DNA of 64,000 nucleotides from Oceanococcus sp. HetDA_MAG_MS8 (GCA_019192445.1 JAHCMK010000007.1:96919-160918), one strand, 5' to 3'; shown: positions 32,475 through 43,196, counted from the first letter of the stretch. The notes: generated by a model not told the origin, from the sequence alone. Program-made: numbers and translations.

Positions 32475-34250
32475 ATGATCACTGCTGCCCCCAGCGCGCA
32501 GAGCGCTCGCCAGATTTACCTCCGCCTGTTGCAATACGCCCGCCCGCACTGGCGGTTCTTCTTGCTGGGCGTCATCGGCATGATTGGTTTTGCGGTAGCC
32601 GATGTGGGTTTTATTGCGCTTATGCGACCGCTGCTAGATGAATCTTTTGTGCAGCGCGACGCAGCCACCATCGCGCGCATGCCCTGGTTGATATTGCTGT
32701 TATTCCTTTTGCGGGGAGCGGCAGCTTATACCTCGGCTTACGGTATGGCTGCCGTGGGCCGCCAGGTCATCAAAACCTTGCGCGCGCAGTTGTTTGAGCA
32801 CTATTTACGTCTGCCGGTGTCGTTCTTTGATCGCTCCAGCCCCGGTAACTTACTCACCCGGCTGACTTACCACGCCGAGCAGGTAGCCGAAAGCGCCTCC
32901 AATGTGGTCACGGCCATGATTAAAGACGGGCTCACCGTGATTGGTTTAGTGGGTCTGATGCTGTACTTGGAGTGGCGTTTGGCAGTGTTCGTATTGGCCA
33001 TCGGGCCGGTGATTGCGCTGCTCGTGAGTGTGGTGGCCCGCCGCTTTCGCAAGATTTCACGGCGTATCCAAGACTCTATGGGAGACGTGTCTCATGTGGC
33101 CGAAGAAGTCGTGACAGCGCAGCGGGTGGTGAAACTGTTTGGCGGCCAAAGCTATGAGCGCGCGCAATTCGGTGTCGCCAATGAGAAGAACCGCCGGCTG
33201 AACCTGCGCTTGGTTGCAACCCGTGCCGGCTCCACGGCCAGCGTACAGTTCATTGCTGCCTGGGCAGTGTCTGCGGTGGTGTATATCGCCACATCGCCAA
33301 CGCTGCTGGAAACCATGACGGCAGGCACATTCGTGGCTTTCATCGGCGCCATGTTGAGTCTGTTGGGCCCCATTAAAAATCTCACCAACCTGAATGAGAA
33401 ACTGCAAAAAGGTATTGCCGCCGCCGCTGATATTTTTGGGCTGATGGCAACGCCTCCAGAGCCTGTGGGAGGGGAGTCATTGTCCCGTCCGGTGCGCGGA
33501 GCGCTGAGCATTGAAGGGTTATGTTTTGCGTATCCCGGCACGCAAAAAGCAGTGCTGGACCAGATTGATTTGCAGATTCAGCCGGGTGAAACCGTGGCTT
33601 TTGTTGGTCGCTCTGGCAGTGGTAAGAGCACTTTATTGAGCTTGATCCCGCGCTTTTATGATCCGGATGCGGGGCGCATCCTGCTCGATGGTCAGGACCT
33701 GCGCAACATCGACCCTCAGGACCTGCGTCGGCACATCGCTTTGGTGGACCAAAACGTAACCCTGTTCAACGATACCGTAGAGCGCAACATCGCTTATGGG
33801 GAGTTGGCCAATGCCTCCAGGGCGGATATTCAGGCGGCCGCCGAAGCCGCCCATGCCTGGGAGTTCATTCGTCGCTTACCACAGGGCTTGGATACGCCGG
33901 TGGGTCCGAATGGTGTGATGCTGTCTGGAGGTCAACGGCAACGCCTGGCCATTGCCAGGGCGCTGCTCAAGCCAGCGCCGCTGCTCATATTAGATGAAGC
34001 CACTTCGGCCCTGGATAGCGAGTCGGAGCGCGTAGTGCAGGATGCTCTGCTGAGTTTGATGGAGGGCCGCACCACCTTGGTCATCGCCCATCGGCTATCC
34101 ACCATTTTGCATGCGGATCGTATTGTGGTTGTTGATCAGGGCCGCATTGTGGAGGTGGGGCAGCATCAGGAGCTACTCCAAGCCGATGGCGCCTACGCCC
34201 GTTTGTACGCCATGCAGTTTGGTACCGAGGACGCGTCGGCGCTGTCCTAA
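32475..34250 (+). CDS. msbA: Lipid A export ATP-binding/permease protein MsbA
   Basis: Flippase moving core-lipid A across the inner membrane; a half-transporter with six membrane helices (about residues 20-310) and an ATPase domain. 591 residues. Walker A VGRSGSGKSTLLSLIPRFYDP, Q-loop LVDQNVTLFNDTVERNIAYG, signature MLSGGQRQRLAIARALLKPAPLLILDEATSALDSESE and H-loop VIAHRLSTI are intact. VRLFGG-like VVKLFGGQSYE after the helices is also typical. Seven nt after comEC, four nt before lpxK. Confidence 0.95.
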   Translation: MITAAPSAQSARQIYLRLLQYARPHWRFFLLGVIGMIGFAVADVGFIALMRPLLDESFVQRDAATIARMPWLILLLFLLRGAAAYTSAYGMAAVGRQVIKTLRAQLFEHYLRLPVSFFDRSSPGNLLTRLTYHAEQVAESASNVVTAMIKDGLTVIGLVGLMLYLEWRLAVFVLAIGPVIALLVSVVARRFRKISRRIQDSMGDVSHVAEEVVTAQRVVKLFGGQSYERAQFGVANEKNRRLNLRLVATRAGSTASVQFIAAWAVSAVVYIATSPTLLETMTAGTFVAFIGAMLSLLGPIKNLTNLNEKLQKGIAAAADIFGLMATPPEPVGGESLSRPVRGALSIEGLCFAYPGTQKAVLDQIDLQIQPGETVAFVGRSGSGKSTLLSLIPRFYDPDAGRILLDGQDLRNIDPQDLRRHIALVDQNVTLFNDTVERNIAYGELANASRADIQAAAEAAHAWEFIRRLPQGLDTPVGPNGVMLSGGQRQRLAIARALLKPAPLLILDEATSALDSESERVVQDALLSLMEGRTTLVIAHRLSTILHADRIVVVDQGRIVEVGQHQELLQADGAYARLYAMQFGTEDASALS

Positions 34251-34254
34251 GCCT

Positions 34255-35259
34255 GTGAGTCTGCGTTCATTTATCGAGAGTCAAATTAACCAGCGCTGGT
34301 ATGCGCGGCAACCAGGGTGGCTGTGGTTGTTTTGGCCCTTGGAGTGGATCTATGCCGCTGTGGTGGTGTTGCGGCGCAAGGCCTACCAGCAAGGGTGGTT
34401 GAACTCGAAACGCTGCGAGGTACCGGTTGTCGTTGTGGGCAATATCGTCGCTGGGGGAGCAGGAAAGACGCCGGTGATTATTGCGCTAGCAAAGGCTTTG
34501 CGCGACAGAGGCTGGAATGTAGGCGTCGTCAGCCGAGGTTATGGGCGGCGTACTCGAGGCCTGCTTTGGGTGGGGGCCCAGTCCACGGCGGCGGAGGTAG
34601 GCGACGAGCCCTTGCTCATCGCCCAGCAGACCGCCTGTAGCGTTGTTGTGGCTGAGGAGCGCTACGCGGCCGCTCAGGAGCTGGAAAAAGCCGGCTGCAA
34701 TTTGATTTTGGCGGACGACGGACTGCAGCACTATGCGCTGGCCAGAGATGTAGAGATTGTGGTCACCCCCGCTGCGCGCGGTGACGGTAATGGACATTTA
34801 TTGCCGGTGGGGCCATTGCGTGAGCCGGCGTGGCGACGGGAGCAGGCCCACTTGCAGCTCAGTGTGGGTGATCAACCCGCCCAAACTGGATCCATGTGGA
34901 CATTGCAGCCCAAGCCTGGGGATCTCATTCGGCTTGGTGACGCACGCCGGGTGCCACTCGCTACTTTTCAGGGCCAAGACGTATTTGCGGTAGCCGCCAT
35001 TGGCCATCCGCAAGGCTTTTTTTCTGCGCTGGACCATGCGGGCCTGAAGGGGCCGCGCAAGGCCTTTGCTGATCATCACCAATTCACGGTGGAGGATTTC
35101 TCCGCCGCCGCCAATCGACCCATACTCATGACCGCCAAAGATGCGGTCAAATGCCGGTTTTTGCATGGTCGTGAGGCTTACAGTCTGGAATACTTTGTCA
35201 CCCTGCCTGCGGGGCTGCTCACAGCCCTGGAGCAATGCTTACCGGCCCAGCCGGTCTGA
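34255..35259 (+). CDS. lpxK: Tetraacyldisaccharide 4'-kinase
   Basis: Adds the 4'-phosphate to the lipid A disaccharide, at the inner membrane. 334 residues: an N-terminal membrane anchor region ([18 protein letters not shown]), P-loop [40 protein letters not shown] and [19 protein letters not shown] with the catalytic Asp. The C-terminal half has TAKDAVKCR. Start is a GTG at 34255 ([16 protein letters not shown]), 5 nt after msbA; upstream frame belongs to msbA, and there is no strong ribosome binding site, suggesting coupling. Confidence 0.94.
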   Translation: MSLRSFIESQINQRWYARQPGWLWLFWPLEWIYAAVVVLRRKAYQQGWLNSKRCEVPVVVVGNIVAGGAGKTPVIIALAKALRDRGWNVGVVSRGYGRRTRGLLWVGAQSTAAEVGDEPLLIAQQTACSVVVAEERYAAAQELEKAGCNLILADDGLQHYALARDVEIVVTPAARGDGNGHLLPVGPLREPAWRREQAHLQLSVGDQPAQTGSMWTLQPKPGDLIRLGDARRVPLATFQGQDVFAVAAIGHPQGFFSALDHAGLKGPRKAFADHHQFTVEDFSAAANRPILMTAKDAVKCRFLHGREAYSLEYFVTLPAGLLTALEQCLPAQPV

Positions 35260-35270
35260 GGACTTGTGCG

Positions 35271-35453
35271 ATGTTGGATCAATCTTTACTCGATATTTTG
35301 GTGTGCCCAGTGAGCAAGGCTCCGCTGGAATATGACGCCAAGACCGATGAACTTAAATGCCGAGCCTCTGGTCTGGCTTATCCCGTGCGCGATGGTATTC
35401 CGGTGATGCTGGAGTCAGAAGCACGTCGCATGGATGCGGACGAATTGGAATGA
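35271..35453 (+). CDS. Trm112 family protein (YcaR-like)
   Basis: 60-residue protein: [22 protein letters not shown], then [18 protein letters not shown], the usual bacterial Trm112/UPF0434 sequence. In other organisms Trm112 activates methyltransferases; the bacterial role is unsettled, but the gene is often found between lpxK and kdsB as here. GAGGAC precedes ATG 35271 by about 9 nt. Only two Cys are left (CPVSK and KCRA). Stop overlaps the kdsB start (ATGA). Confidence 0.93.
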   Translation: MLDQSLLDILVCPVSKAPLEYDAKTDELKCRASGLAYPVRDGIPVMLESEARRMDADELE

Positions 35454-36208
35454 GCCAAACTCGGGTCGTTATTCCTGCTCGCTTGGGCTCCAGTCGGCTG
35501 CCGGGGAAGGTCTTAGCTCCCATTGGCGATAAGCCGGTTTTGGCGCATGTGATTGCTCAGGCTCAAGCCAGCCAATTGGGAGAGGTGTGGGTAGCGACAG
35601 ATGCTGAGGATGTGCTGCAAGTCGCGCAAAAGGCCGGGGCGGCCGCCGCCTTAACGCGCAGCGACCATGCCAGTGGAAGCGACCGTATTAACGAATTAGC
35701 GCAGACACAGGGTTGGTCTGCGGATGATGTGGTTGTGAACCTGCAAGGAGATGAGCCGTTTATGCCGGCCGACTTGCTCCGCCAGGTGGCCACCGGTTTA
35801 GAGGATGACCCCCAAGCGGCTTGGTCGACCTTAGCCTGCCCCCTGGTGGACCCGGAAGAATGGCAAAACCCGGCCTGCGTCAAAGTGGTCTGCGATCAAC
35901 GTGGTTATGCGCTGTACTTCAGTCGGGCACCCATCCCGCATGTGCGCGACGCTAGCGATTCCACCCAGCCCGCCCCTGGAGCACTGCGCCACCTGGGTTT
36001 GTACGCCTATAGGGTCGGCGCTCTTGCTGAGTACTGCGCGCAACCGAGCGGACGTTTGGAAGGTTTGGAGTGTTTGGAGCAGCTCCGAGCCCTAGAGATG
36101 GGCTTTGGGATTCGGGTGTTGAAGGCGGCTCAAGCACCGCCAGTCGGAATTGATACGGCAGAAGATTTGCGAGCGGCCCAACAATATTGGGCGGAACACA
36201 GCCAATAA
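35450..36208 (+). CDS. kdsB: 3-deoxy-manno-octulosonate cytidylyltransferase
   Basis: Activates Kdo as CMP-Kdo for LPS inner core synthesis. 252 residues; [30 protein letters not shown] is the nucleotide-binding start, with [58 protein letters not shown] and VGIDTAEDL following the family. Last gene of the lol-comEC-msbA-lpxK run. Start ATG 35450 overlaps the Trm112 gene by 4 nt. Confidence 0.95.
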   Translation: MSQTRVVIPARLGSSRLPGKVLAPIGDKPVLAHVIAQAQASQLGEVWVATDAEDVLQVAQKAGAAAALTRSDHASGSDRINELAQTQGWSADDVVVNLQGDEPFMPADLLRQVATGLEDDPQAAWSTLACPLVDPEEWQNPACVKVVCDQRGYALYFSRAPIPHVRDASDSTQPAPGALRHLGLYAYRVGALAEYCAQPSGRLEGLECLEQLRALEMGFGIRVLKAAQAPPVGIDTAEDLRAAQQYWAEHSQ

Positions 36209-36558
36209 GACTTGGGCGTAGAGCCCCGTCCGGTGTTCTCTTTGATCGCGAAGAACTCCGTGGCGATGTATTCAATCGCGAGACGCCAAAAAGCTCACGT
36301 TCAGAGTGAGTTGGTCGCGTCCGGGGCACACCAAGAATCCTTGAGGCCCTTATCAACTGAGGCAAAGGTGACGCGAGATCGAATCAGCATGTGCGGCGTA
36401 GGCGATAGATCGTGCGCATGGCTACGAAAGTCACCGGCCCGAGCGAACGCTGTTCTACAAGCTTTTGGGCATTGAACTATCCCTAGAAATCCTCTAGGTT
36501 TTTCGAACACGAATCGACAAGCCCACCAGAGGCTTGCTGTGTTGGAGCGGAGAACATC
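36209..36558. other. 350-bp intergenic stretch without a gene
   Basis: No supported ORF. One short hairpin with a T-run near the right end (36482-36503) is listed separately. The 56 bases after it up to the next start hold the ribosome binding site GGAG of the following lipoprotein gene and must hold its promoter; no clear -35/-10 pair was picked out. Confidence 0.7.
36482..36503 (+). terminator. Weak intrinsic terminator after kdsB
   Basis: CCTAGA-aatcc-TCTAGG followed by five T. The stem is only 6 bp and lies 270 bp after kdsB, so it may end the long kdsB transcript or act on a small RNA. Confidence 0.5.
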
Positions 36559-37704
36559 ATGAACACACCACGTTATTTGCGGGCGGCGATTGGCGCGCTC
36601 GTTACGGTCCTGTCGGCCTGCGCGCCAGGCGACGACACTACGCCGTTGTCTGCGGATGCTCGGAGCAGTACCGCTGTTGAAGCGGCCACGCGCGACTTGT
36701 CGACATCGGTCCTGGAACTGCGCGTCAGCGCCGGAGAATGGGTCGCCGTCCATTCCTCGGATCTTGCTCCTGATTCCCTCATCATCGCCAGCGTGCCGGA
36801 GCCGGGCGCGCAGCCGTACTTCGGCTTGGGTCGGGGGCCGGACTCTGCCCAATTCTCCTTTGTCGCGCACCCCTCGGATCGACCATGGATCACGCCAGCC
36901 GTCGGCTTCTACCGCGGACCTGGTGCTGAGTCAGTGTTGCTGGTGGGCAGCAATGTGGCCGCGACGACCTTCCTGATTGGGGAGCTGGCGCTGGAGCTCG
37001 AGACGTCGGCTGGTCTGCTATTGGGTGGGGGCGGCTCACTTGATGGGGACTATTCGAGCGACATTGAGACTCTGCAATCTCGCCCCCGCATCACGGTCCC
37101 AACCCAGCGCGGCCAAGAAGGCTTTGCCGCAAGCGTAGTCCGGTTTCGCCAGAACGACGGCACGCTGTTGAGTTATGAAGGCGGCAATGTCGACTTTCAG
37201 CCAACGGCAATTGTGGAGCAGGACGGCACCGTTGTTGGTGGGGAGTACATCATGCGCGTGCAGCAAGCCGCATCGCGCCCCGGCGTGGGTGGCGTGGTTT
37301 CGGTGGCGCTGCTGCAGGCAGGGGTGACCCAGTACGAGATTGGCAAGGTGCTCCCGCCCTATGCTACGCAGCATTTCGGCGGCGGTGCAGTGCTGTCGGG
37401 CTTTGTCCCCCAATACGGGATTGGCAACACGGCGCCGTCCACCGGTGTCGACACGCCGAGCGTCAGCACAGGCGGCACGCTGTTGGATATTTTCTGGAGT
37501 GCCACCGAGCCGGGGACCTTGTCCTACGACCTGCGCTACAACTTTAGCGGTCGGCAGGCGGCGAATCTGGCGGGGGAGGGCACAGCGCCCGAAGGCGAGG
37601 TTCGCGCCCTCGCATTGGATGTCTTCCTGGCCCACTTCGGCTTTGCCGCCATTGATGTCGAGCAGCTTTACGGCTGGACGGTGGCGGAAAACTCCGGGCT
37701 CTAG
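36559..37704 (+). CDS. Predicted lipoprotein of unknown function
   Basis: 381 residues with a lipoprotein signal: MNTPRYLRAAIGALVTVLSACAPG, lipobox LSAC, so the mature protein starts Cys-Ala-Pro-Gly. The remainder has no membrane segment and is rich in Gly, Ala, Thr and acidic residues; phrases such as GEWVAVHSSDLAPDSLIIASVPEPG and LDIFWSATEPGTLSYDLRYNFSG suggest beta structure, perhaps two or more beta-sandwich domains. I do not recognise the family. ATG 36559 has GGAG 8 nt upstream. It stands as a single gene between kdsB and the convergent RNase E gene, which is not a common place for a conserved gene, so a recent insertion is possible. Confidence 0.75.
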   Translation: MNTPRYLRAAIGALVTVLSACAPGDDTTPLSADARSSTAVEAATRDLSTSVLELRVSAGEWVAVHSSDLAPDSLIIASVPEPGAQPYFGLGRGPDSAQFSFVAHPSDRPWITPAVGFYRGPGAESVLLVGSNVAATTFLIGELALELETSAGLLLGGGGSLDGDYSSDIETLQSRPRITVPTQRGQEGFAASVVRFRQNDGTLLSYEGGNVDFQPTAIVEQDGTVVGGEYIMRVQQAASRPGVGGVVSVALLQAGVTQYEIGKVLPPYATQHFGGGAVLSGFVPQYGIGNTAPSTGVDTPSVSTGGTLLDIFWSATEPGTLSYDLRYNFSGRQAANLAGEGTAPEGEVRALALDVFLAHFGFAAIDVEQLYGWTVAENSGL

Positions 37705-38089
37705 GCCACAGCCCGGCCGCTGTAGCGCGCGTGGGTTTGTCGCCGGGACTCGATTGGTTCAGGGTCGAGAGGCGGCGCGCGAGCCGCTATCGTTGGCCGC
37801 TCTGACGCTCCTGACCGTGAGTGGTCATCTGCCTCAACTTTTGCCTAGCCCGGCTCTAGGCACATTTGGCTGGTTCGGCCAGATTGACCGGGCGGCCGGT
37901 TTGTTCTGTAACCGGGCTAACGGAGCTTCCCGATGGTTGTCTCTTGAGCGTGCATGGCCGCGCCCCGTTTAGGTTGTAGTCCATGACTATCCAACTTTAA
38001 CTCCGGAAAGAAAAGAAATGGGGGCTAAGCCCCCATTTCGTTAACGCCAATGAGCTTCGGTTGATACAGCCGAAGTGCCCGGTTAGTAG
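37705..38089. other. 385-bp convergent intergenic stretch without a gene
   Basis: Lies between the unknown lipoprotein gene and the convergent RNase E gene. No supported ORF. A long-range inverted repeat TAGCCCGG...CCGGGCTA (37846-37853 and 37912-37919) encloses smaller pairings and could be the end signal of the lipoprotein gene or a folded RNA. The RNase E terminator (38015-38039) is at its right end. Confidence 0.6.
38004..38039 (-). terminator. Rho-independent terminator of the RNase E gene
   Basis: GAAATGGGGGC-taa-GCCCCCATTTC (38015-38039) is a perfect 11-bp stem; on the minus strand it continues into a T-rich tract (TTTCTTTCC). Confidence 0.85.
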
Positions 38090-41000
38090 CTAGCTCTTCT
38101 TCGTTTCTACCATCACCAATTCGGGCTCATCTTTGGGTTTGGTAATAGCCTGCGTCACCGGAGCTTTGGGGCTTGGTGCATCACCATTGGATGGCTTCTT
38201 GTCTTCGGGTTTTTTGGCCGGGGTAGTAGCGGGCTGCTCCGCCTGAGCGGCTTTGCTGACTTTGCTCGGGTCCGTAGACACCTGTACTAGCTCGGGCTGA
38301 GCCTGATCATCTGAGCGGCTTGGAGCCTTCGCGCTCTTGGCCTCGGCCTTGGCAACACCTTCTGTCGCAGCTGCGGCCTTGGCGGGCGATGCTGGCGCGG
38401 TCGGGGTGGCGTCGGTAGCCGCTGTATCCGCGGCAGCTTCAGTGTTGTCAGCAGCAGGCTTGGGCTGTGCACTTTTACGCGGGCGACGGCTACGACTGCG
38501 CTTGGGCTTGTCAGCGGCGTCTTCCGCTGCACCCGCCTTAGCATCGCTCGCGTCTGGCTTAGCTGGTGCCTCTTGCACAGTTGCCGTTGCCGCCTGCTCG
38601 CTCGCCGTTTCATCTAATGCAGCGGGTTTAGTTTCGGGTGCGGCCTTAGGTTTCGCCTCAGGTTTAGGCTGCTCCGAGCTCTTGCTCTGCGAAGGTTTTG
38701 CCTCATCCGCCTCTTGTGGCTTTGATTGTGTCGGCATTGCAGCCTCAGCCGAGGCAGGTTGCGGCGTGGTCTGCTTGGCAGCTTCAGATTCAGGCTGGGC
38801 TGCATCACTGCTGTTGCCCACATCCGTCTTGCTCTGAGCTTGGGGTTTGGCTGGTTTTTGTGCGCGAGCTGTGGCCTGATCCGCGGTCTCTACAGGCGTA
38901 CTGGGTTCGGAGTTTTCCGGTTTCGCAGTCTTGCCAGACTCTTGGGACATTTCTGCATTCTTGCTGTCCTGCGGAGGGGTGTCTTGGCGGTCTGCGCGAG
39001 GCGCGGAGCCATCTTGGCTTTGCTCGGTAGAGCTGCTTTGTGTGGCTTCTGCTCCATCGGCACCGTTGCCGCGAGCGCCACGCCGCCGCCGGCCTCCACG
39101 CCGACCGCGCCGCCGTGATTTCGGTGCATTGCTGCCGTCGTCACCCTCGGCGGTAGGCCCATGGTTAGCTTTGCCAGCGTTGTCTGCTTGACTCTCAGGG
39201 GCGCGAGTCGTATCCGGGGCGGCGCCTTCCTGCGCTGCCTTCGCTGCGTTGTTCTGGGCGCCGCTTTGCTCGTTAGCCGCGTTATTGTCGTTACCCGAGC
39301 GCCGCCGCCGACGCCGCTTGCGACCCCCGTTGTCTGCAGCGTCTTGGGGCTTGTCGGCATTGGTTTCGGCTTTGGTCCCGCTACTGGCGCTAGGCGCCTG
39401 CCGATTTGTCGTGATGTCGTCTCGGTCTCGGCGGTTATCGCGCCGCGTGTTGCTGCGCCGGTTGCGCTGATTGCCGCCGCTTCCAGACTTACGATCTCCG
39501 CCACGTCCCTGCCCACGCCCGCGCTGACCTGAACCTTGGTTAGACCGGTTTGGCTGTCGAGGCTGTTGCTCTTCGCTTTGGCCGCCCATGCCGGTGAGCT
39601 GCAGCAGAGCTGCCCACAAGCGTGCCAACAAGGATACCGAGGCAGTGGCTTGCTGAGGGCGGGATTTGGCGTGCTGGGGGGCTCTACGCTGACGTGGCTC
39701 CGGTTCTGCCCGAGTAGGGGCCGGAGTCGAGGGTAGAACAGCAGCTACGGCGGGAACCTGCCCGGCCTTTTTGCCCACGGTTTGGTCGGCATGCGGCAAA
39801 TCTGCTGGGTTCGGTGCTGGCAGGTGAATCAAGCTGTGGCTGGGGCCGCCATTATTTTCTTCTTGGAGCTGATCTTCGCGAATCCGGCTGATGTCGAATT
39901 GCGGAGATTCGAGGTTGGGATTCGCGACCAGGGTCAGGTCGACCTCGGTGCGAGCCTCAATTGCGCCAAGAATGGAGCGTTTTTCGTTCAACAGGTAGGT
40001 GGCAACAGAGGCGGGTAGCTGCGCGATCACCCGCCCAGTCTTTTCCTTCAGTGCCTCTTCCTCCAGCAGCCTGAGTACCAATAAGCCGGTGGACTCGATG
40101 GTGCGAATCATGCCCTGGCCATCACACCGTGGACACACCAGGTGAGTGTGTTCGCGCAGGGATGGGCGCAGGCGTTGGCGTGACATCTCGAGTAAGCCAA
40201 AGCGGGATATGCGCCCCAGCTGAATACGCGCACGGTCCATACCGCAGGCATCCCGCAACCGGTTCTCCACCTCCCGTTGGTTCTTGGAGGTGTTCATGTC
40301 GATGAAATCGATAACGACGAGGCCGCCGAGGTCGCGTAGCCGCAACTGACGGGCAATTTCATCGGCCGCTTCCAAGTTGGTGTGCAGCGCAGTCTCTTCG
40401 ATACTCCCGCCGCGGGTCGAGCGTGCGGAGTTAATATCGATGGCCGTGAGCGCTTCGGTGGAGTCGATGACGATGGACCCACCCGATGGCAGCCGAACCT
40501 CACGCACATGCGCGCTTTCGATCTGCGATTCGATTTGGTAACGCGAGAACAGAGGTGTGGGGTCGGCGTAGTACTTCAGCTTGTTTTGCTGGCCCGGCAT
40601 GACCATGCGCATGAACTCACTGGCATGCGCATAAATCCGTTCTTCGTCGACCACAATTTCGCCGATATCTGGCTTTAAGTAATCACGCAGCGCGCGGATG
40701 ATGATGTTGCTTTCCTGGTAAATCAGGAACGGAGCTTTGCGCTCATGGGTGGCGCCGAGCAGGCTTTGCCAGAGGTCTAGCAAATAGTTCAGGTCCCACT
40801 GCAGCTCCTCGGCGGTGCGGCCTACGCCAGCGGTGCGCGCAATGGCGCCCATTCCGGCTGGTAGTTCCAGGCTGCTCATGGCCTCGCGCAGATCGGCGCG
40901 ATCTTCGCCGTCGATGCGCCGGGATACCCCACCAGCTTTAGGGTTGTTTGGCATGAGCACCAGATAGCGCCCGGCCAGGGAGATGTAGGTGGTCAGGGCC

Positions 41001-41341
41001 GCGCCCTTGGTGCCGCGCTCTTCTTTATCCACCTGCACGATGATCTCGCGGCCCTCTTTAATGAGCTCGCGCATGTTGGATTTGTCGCCGCTGGCGGCAG
41101 GTTTCTCGAAGTACTCTGGAGAAATTTCGCGCAGGGACAAAAAGCCTTGACGGTCTTCACCGTAGTCTACGAAACAGGCTTCTAAGGAGGGCTCGACGCG
41201 GGTGATACGCCCCTTGTAAACATTGCCCTTGCGCTGTTCTCGGGCTTGGGATTCGATATCGAGGTCGAGCAGACGTTGTCCGTCTACGATCGCCAAGCGC
41301 AGCTCTTCCGGCTGCGTGGCATTGATCAAAATGCGTTTCAT
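38090..41341 (-). CDS. rne: Ribonuclease E
   Basis: Essential endoribonuclease for mRNA decay and rRNA/tRNA processing, scaffold of the degradosome at the membrane. 1083 residues from ATG 41341 ([15 protein letters not shown]). N-terminal catalytic half: S1 domain with [23 protein letters not shown], 5' sensor, DNase I-like site with [20 protein letters not shown] and [12 protein letters not shown] (the two metal-binding Asp), and the zinc link CPRCDGQG. From about residue 530 the protein is low complexity: Arg/Asn/Gly-rich stretches (RNA binding), then Ala/Lys/Pro/Glu-rich linkers, ending [10 protein letters not shown]. Length and long tail point to RNase E rather than RNase G. Antisense frames of some length across the tail are by-products of its repetitive codons. 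Confidence 0.95.
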   Translation of the reverse strand: MKRILINATQPEELRLAIVDGQRLLDLDIESQAREQRKGNVYKGRITRVEPSLEACFVDYGEDRQGFLSLREISPEYFEKPAASGDKSNMRELIKEGREIIVQVDKEERGTKGAALTTYISLAGRYLVLMPNNPKAGGVSRRIDGEDRADLREAMSSLELPAGMGAIARTAGVGRTAEELQWDLNYLLDLWQSLLGATHERKAPFLIYQESNIIIRALRDYLKPDIGEIVVDEERIYAHASEFMRMVMPGQQNKLKYYADPTPLFSRYQIESQIESAHVREVRLPSGGSIVIDSTEALTAIDINSARSTRGGSIEETALHTNLEAADEIARQLRLRDLGGLVVIDFIDMNTSKNQREVENRLRDACGMDRARIQLGRISRFGLLEMSRQRLRPSLREHTHLVCPRCDGQGMIRTIESTGLLVLRLLEEEALKEKTGRVIAQLPASVATYLLNEKRSILGAIEARTEVDLTLVANPNLESPQFDISRIREDQLQEENNGGPSHSLIHLPAPNPADLPHADQTVGKKAGQVPAVAAVLPSTPAPTRAEPEPRQRRAPQHAKSRPQQATASVSLLARLWAALLQLTGMGGQSEEQQPRQPNRSNQGSGQRGRGQGRGGDRKSGSGGNQRNRRSNTRRDNRRDRDDITTNRQAPSASSGTKAETNADKPQDAADNGGRKRRRRRRSGNDNNAANEQSGAQNNAAKAAQEGAAPDTTRAPESQADNAGKANHGPTAEGDDGSNAPKSRRRGRRGGRRRRGARGNGADGAEATQSSSTEQSQDGSAPRADRQDTPPQDSKNAEMSQESGKTAKPENSEPSTPVETADQATARAQKPAKPQAQSKTDVGNSSDAAQPESEAAKQTTPQPASAEAAMPTQSKPQEADEAKPSQSKSSEQPKPEAKPKAAPETKPAALDETASEQAATATVQEAPAKPDASDAKAGAAEDAADKPKRSRSRRPRKSAQPKPAADNTEAAADTAATDATPTAPASPAKAAAATEGVAKAEAKSAKAPSRSDDQAQPELVQVSTDPSKVSKAAQAEQPATTPAKKPEDKKPSNGDAPSPKAPVTQAITKPKDEPELVMVETKKS

Positions 41342-41561
41342 TGTGTTGTTCAGTCTCAGGCTCAACCGCGGTGCATAGCGGGAGCCAGCAAATATTTCTA
41401 AAGACCCTGCGCCTCAAGGGCCCAGGGAGTACCATTCTTGCGGGAGTCCAATGCCGTTTATTCGGCGCCGGATGCCACCGCATCCGTCCTCAGTTCAACG
41501 CAGCGACGGGCCTTGCTCTCATCCCTTTCGCGCGTTAATCCTTTTTTCAGGACGCTTTATT
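41342..41561 (-). promoter_or_regulatory. Divergent rne/rluC region, likely RNase E leader
   Basis: 220 bp separate the divergent starts of rne and rluC. In other gammaproteobacteria the rne leader folds and lets RNase E limit its own mRNA. Here the minus strand can form GGATGC-ggtg-GCATCC (41467-41482) and CCCTG...CAGGG nearer the start. Function is inferred from position only. Confidence 0.35.
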
Positions 41562-42482
41562 GTGCCACAGGACAGGCAAGCTCGGAATTTTGGTGTCAGG
41601 CGCGTGCAGGTGAGTGCCGATAAGGACGGACAACGCTTGGATAATTTCCTGTTACGCGAGTTGGGCCTGCCGCGTACCCGGATATATCGCTTGATCCGTA
41701 AAGGCGAGGTTCGCGTCAATAAGGGGCGTGCCAAACCATTGACTCGACTGGCCGAGGGAGACGAGGTGCGCATACCCCCCATCACCGAATCGGTGAACAC
41801 AACCGCGGCGCAGCCACCAGAGGGAATGTTGGCGCAGCTGCGACAAGCACTAGTCGCAGAGAGCGTTGGCCTGAAGATCGTAAACAAGCCCAGTGGTTGG
41901 GCGAGTCAGCCGGGTACCGGTGTGCGCTGGAGCTTGGTGGAATTGGCGCACGCTGTCTGGGGTAAATCCTGGCAACCTGCGCATCGCTTGGATCGAGCGA
42001 CCAGTGGCTGCTTGGCTGTGGTGGAGGGGCGTGCAGGCATGCAGGCCTTCACTGAAGCAGATTGGACCAAGACCTACCGCGCTTTGGTTCATGGCAGCTG
42101 GCAGGGGCCCAAAACACAGCTATGGGAGGATCACCTCGAGCGTGGTGCCGGCGGCCGCGTTGAATGCGTGCCGCCGGGGCAGGGGAAACTCGCGCGGCTG
42201 CAGGCGCGATTACGGGTTCAGCACGCTGGTTGGGCCGAAATCGAGCTGCAGCTGGAGACAGGGCGTATGCACCAAATTCGGGTCCAAGCCGCATCTCGGG
42301 GCCTGCCTTTGATCGGTGATGATCGCTACGGCAGTCGCAGTTCTGATCGGCGCTTGCAAGCTCAGGGGCGCCCGCGACTAGCGCTACACGCCTGGCGCCT
42401 GCAGGGGGTTTGGCAGGGTCAGGAGCTCCACGCCACGGCGTCACTTCCGGCAGAATGGGGCGACTTCCCCCTTTTTGAATAA
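41562..42482 (+). CDS. rluC: 23S rRNA pseudouridine synthase RluC
   Basis: Makes pseudouridine 955, 2504 and 2580 of 23S rRNA (E. coli numbering). 306 residues: S4-like domain ADKDGQRLDNFLLRELGLPRTRIYRLIRKGEVRVNKGRAKP, then the RluA-family catalytic motif HRLDRATSGCLAVV with the active Asp, and GRMHQIRVQAASRGLPLIGDDRYG. Start taken as GTG 41562 (VPQDRQARNFGVRRVQV), with AGGAC about 10 nt upstream; the frame is open further up but that part is not RluC-like and covers the rne leader. Next to rne on the opposite strand, as in E. coli and Pseudomonas, and followed by a HAD phosphatase gene after 9 nt. Confidence 0.93.
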   Translation: MPQDRQARNFGVRRVQVSADKDGQRLDNFLLRELGLPRTRIYRLIRKGEVRVNKGRAKPLTRLAEGDEVRIPPITESVNTTAAQPPEGMLAQLRQALVAESVGLKIVNKPSGWASQPGTGVRWSLVELAHAVWGKSWQPAHRLDRATSGCLAVVEGRAGMQAFTEADWTKTYRALVHGSWQGPKTQLWEDHLERGAGGRVECVPPGQGKLARLQARLRVQHAGWAEIELQLETGRMHQIRVQAASRGLPLIGDDRYGSRSSDRRLQAQGRPRLALHAWRLQGVWQGQELHATASLPAEWGDFPLFE

Positions 42483-42491
42483 GGTAGAACC

Positions 42492-43154
42492 ATGCGCAGC
42501 CCTGAGGTCATCGTCTTCGACTGGGATGGAACTTTGGTGGATTCAGCGGCGGATATCGTGGCCTCTATGCGCCAAGCCAGTCAGAGTTTGGGGGTGCCCT
42601 TGCCATCCGAGCAAACCATGCGGCGGGCCATTGGTTTGGGTTTGGCTGAAGCTTTTGCGCAAATATTCCCGGAGCTCAGTACGGCGGATCTTCAGACCCT
42701 GATGGCCCGTTACCGCGAGCATCACCGCGGACGGCCGATGCGGGTATTCGGACAGCCCTTCGCTGGCGTAGACCAAGTTTTGGCGAATTTGCATGAGTCC
42801 GGTCATGTGCTCGCCGTCGCAACCGGGAAATCTCGCGCAGGGCTGGACCGGGCTTTGGCCAACGTGCCCTGGGGACGCTTGTTTAAAGACACGCGAACGG
42901 CGGATGAGTCGGCGAGTAAACCCAACCCCCTCATGTTGGAACAACTAAGTTTGCGGCTATGTGTCGAGCCCGATCAGATATTGATGGTGGGTGACACCAC
43001 CTACGATATGCAGATGGCGGCGCAGTTCGGCTGTGCGGCTGTAGGCGTGAGTTGGGGCGTGCATGAAGCGCAAGAGCTACATGACCATGGCGCTTTGAGT
43101 GTGCTCGATGACTTGTCCGGGCTACCCCAAGCCATCGATCAGCATTTTCAATAA
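42492..43154 (+). CDS. HAD family phosphatase (phosphoglycolate phosphatase-like)
   Basis: HAD-IA hydrolase of 220 residues: motif I VFDWDGTLVDSAADI, motif II VATGKS, motif III Lys in ASKPNPLML, motif IV MVGDTTYDMQMA. The cap is the small helical type of the Gph group. Substrate is not determined by the sequence. The same neighbour of rluC occurs in Pseudomonas. Same transcript as rluC by spacing. Confidence 0.92.
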   Translation: MRSPEVIVFDWDGTLVDSAADIVASMRQASQSLGVPLPSEQTMRRAIGLGLAEAFAQIFPELSTADLQTLMARYREHHRGRPMRVFGQPFAGVDQVLANLHESGHVLAVATGKSRAGLDRALANVPWGRLFKDTRTADESASKPNPLMLEQLSLRLCVEPDQILMVGDTTYDMQMAAQFGCAAVGVSWGVHEAQELHDHGALSVLDDLSGLPQAIDQHFQ

Positions 43155-43196
43155 GGCCCCAGCGGGAGGCGAAGCTCTGAGTAGGGCTCGGGCGAA

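Noticed and set aside
38337..39532. Several plus-strand frames opposite the RNase E tail
   Set aside because: The tail is Ala/Lys/Pro/Glu-rich with repetitive codons, which opens the other frames; the products are low complexity.
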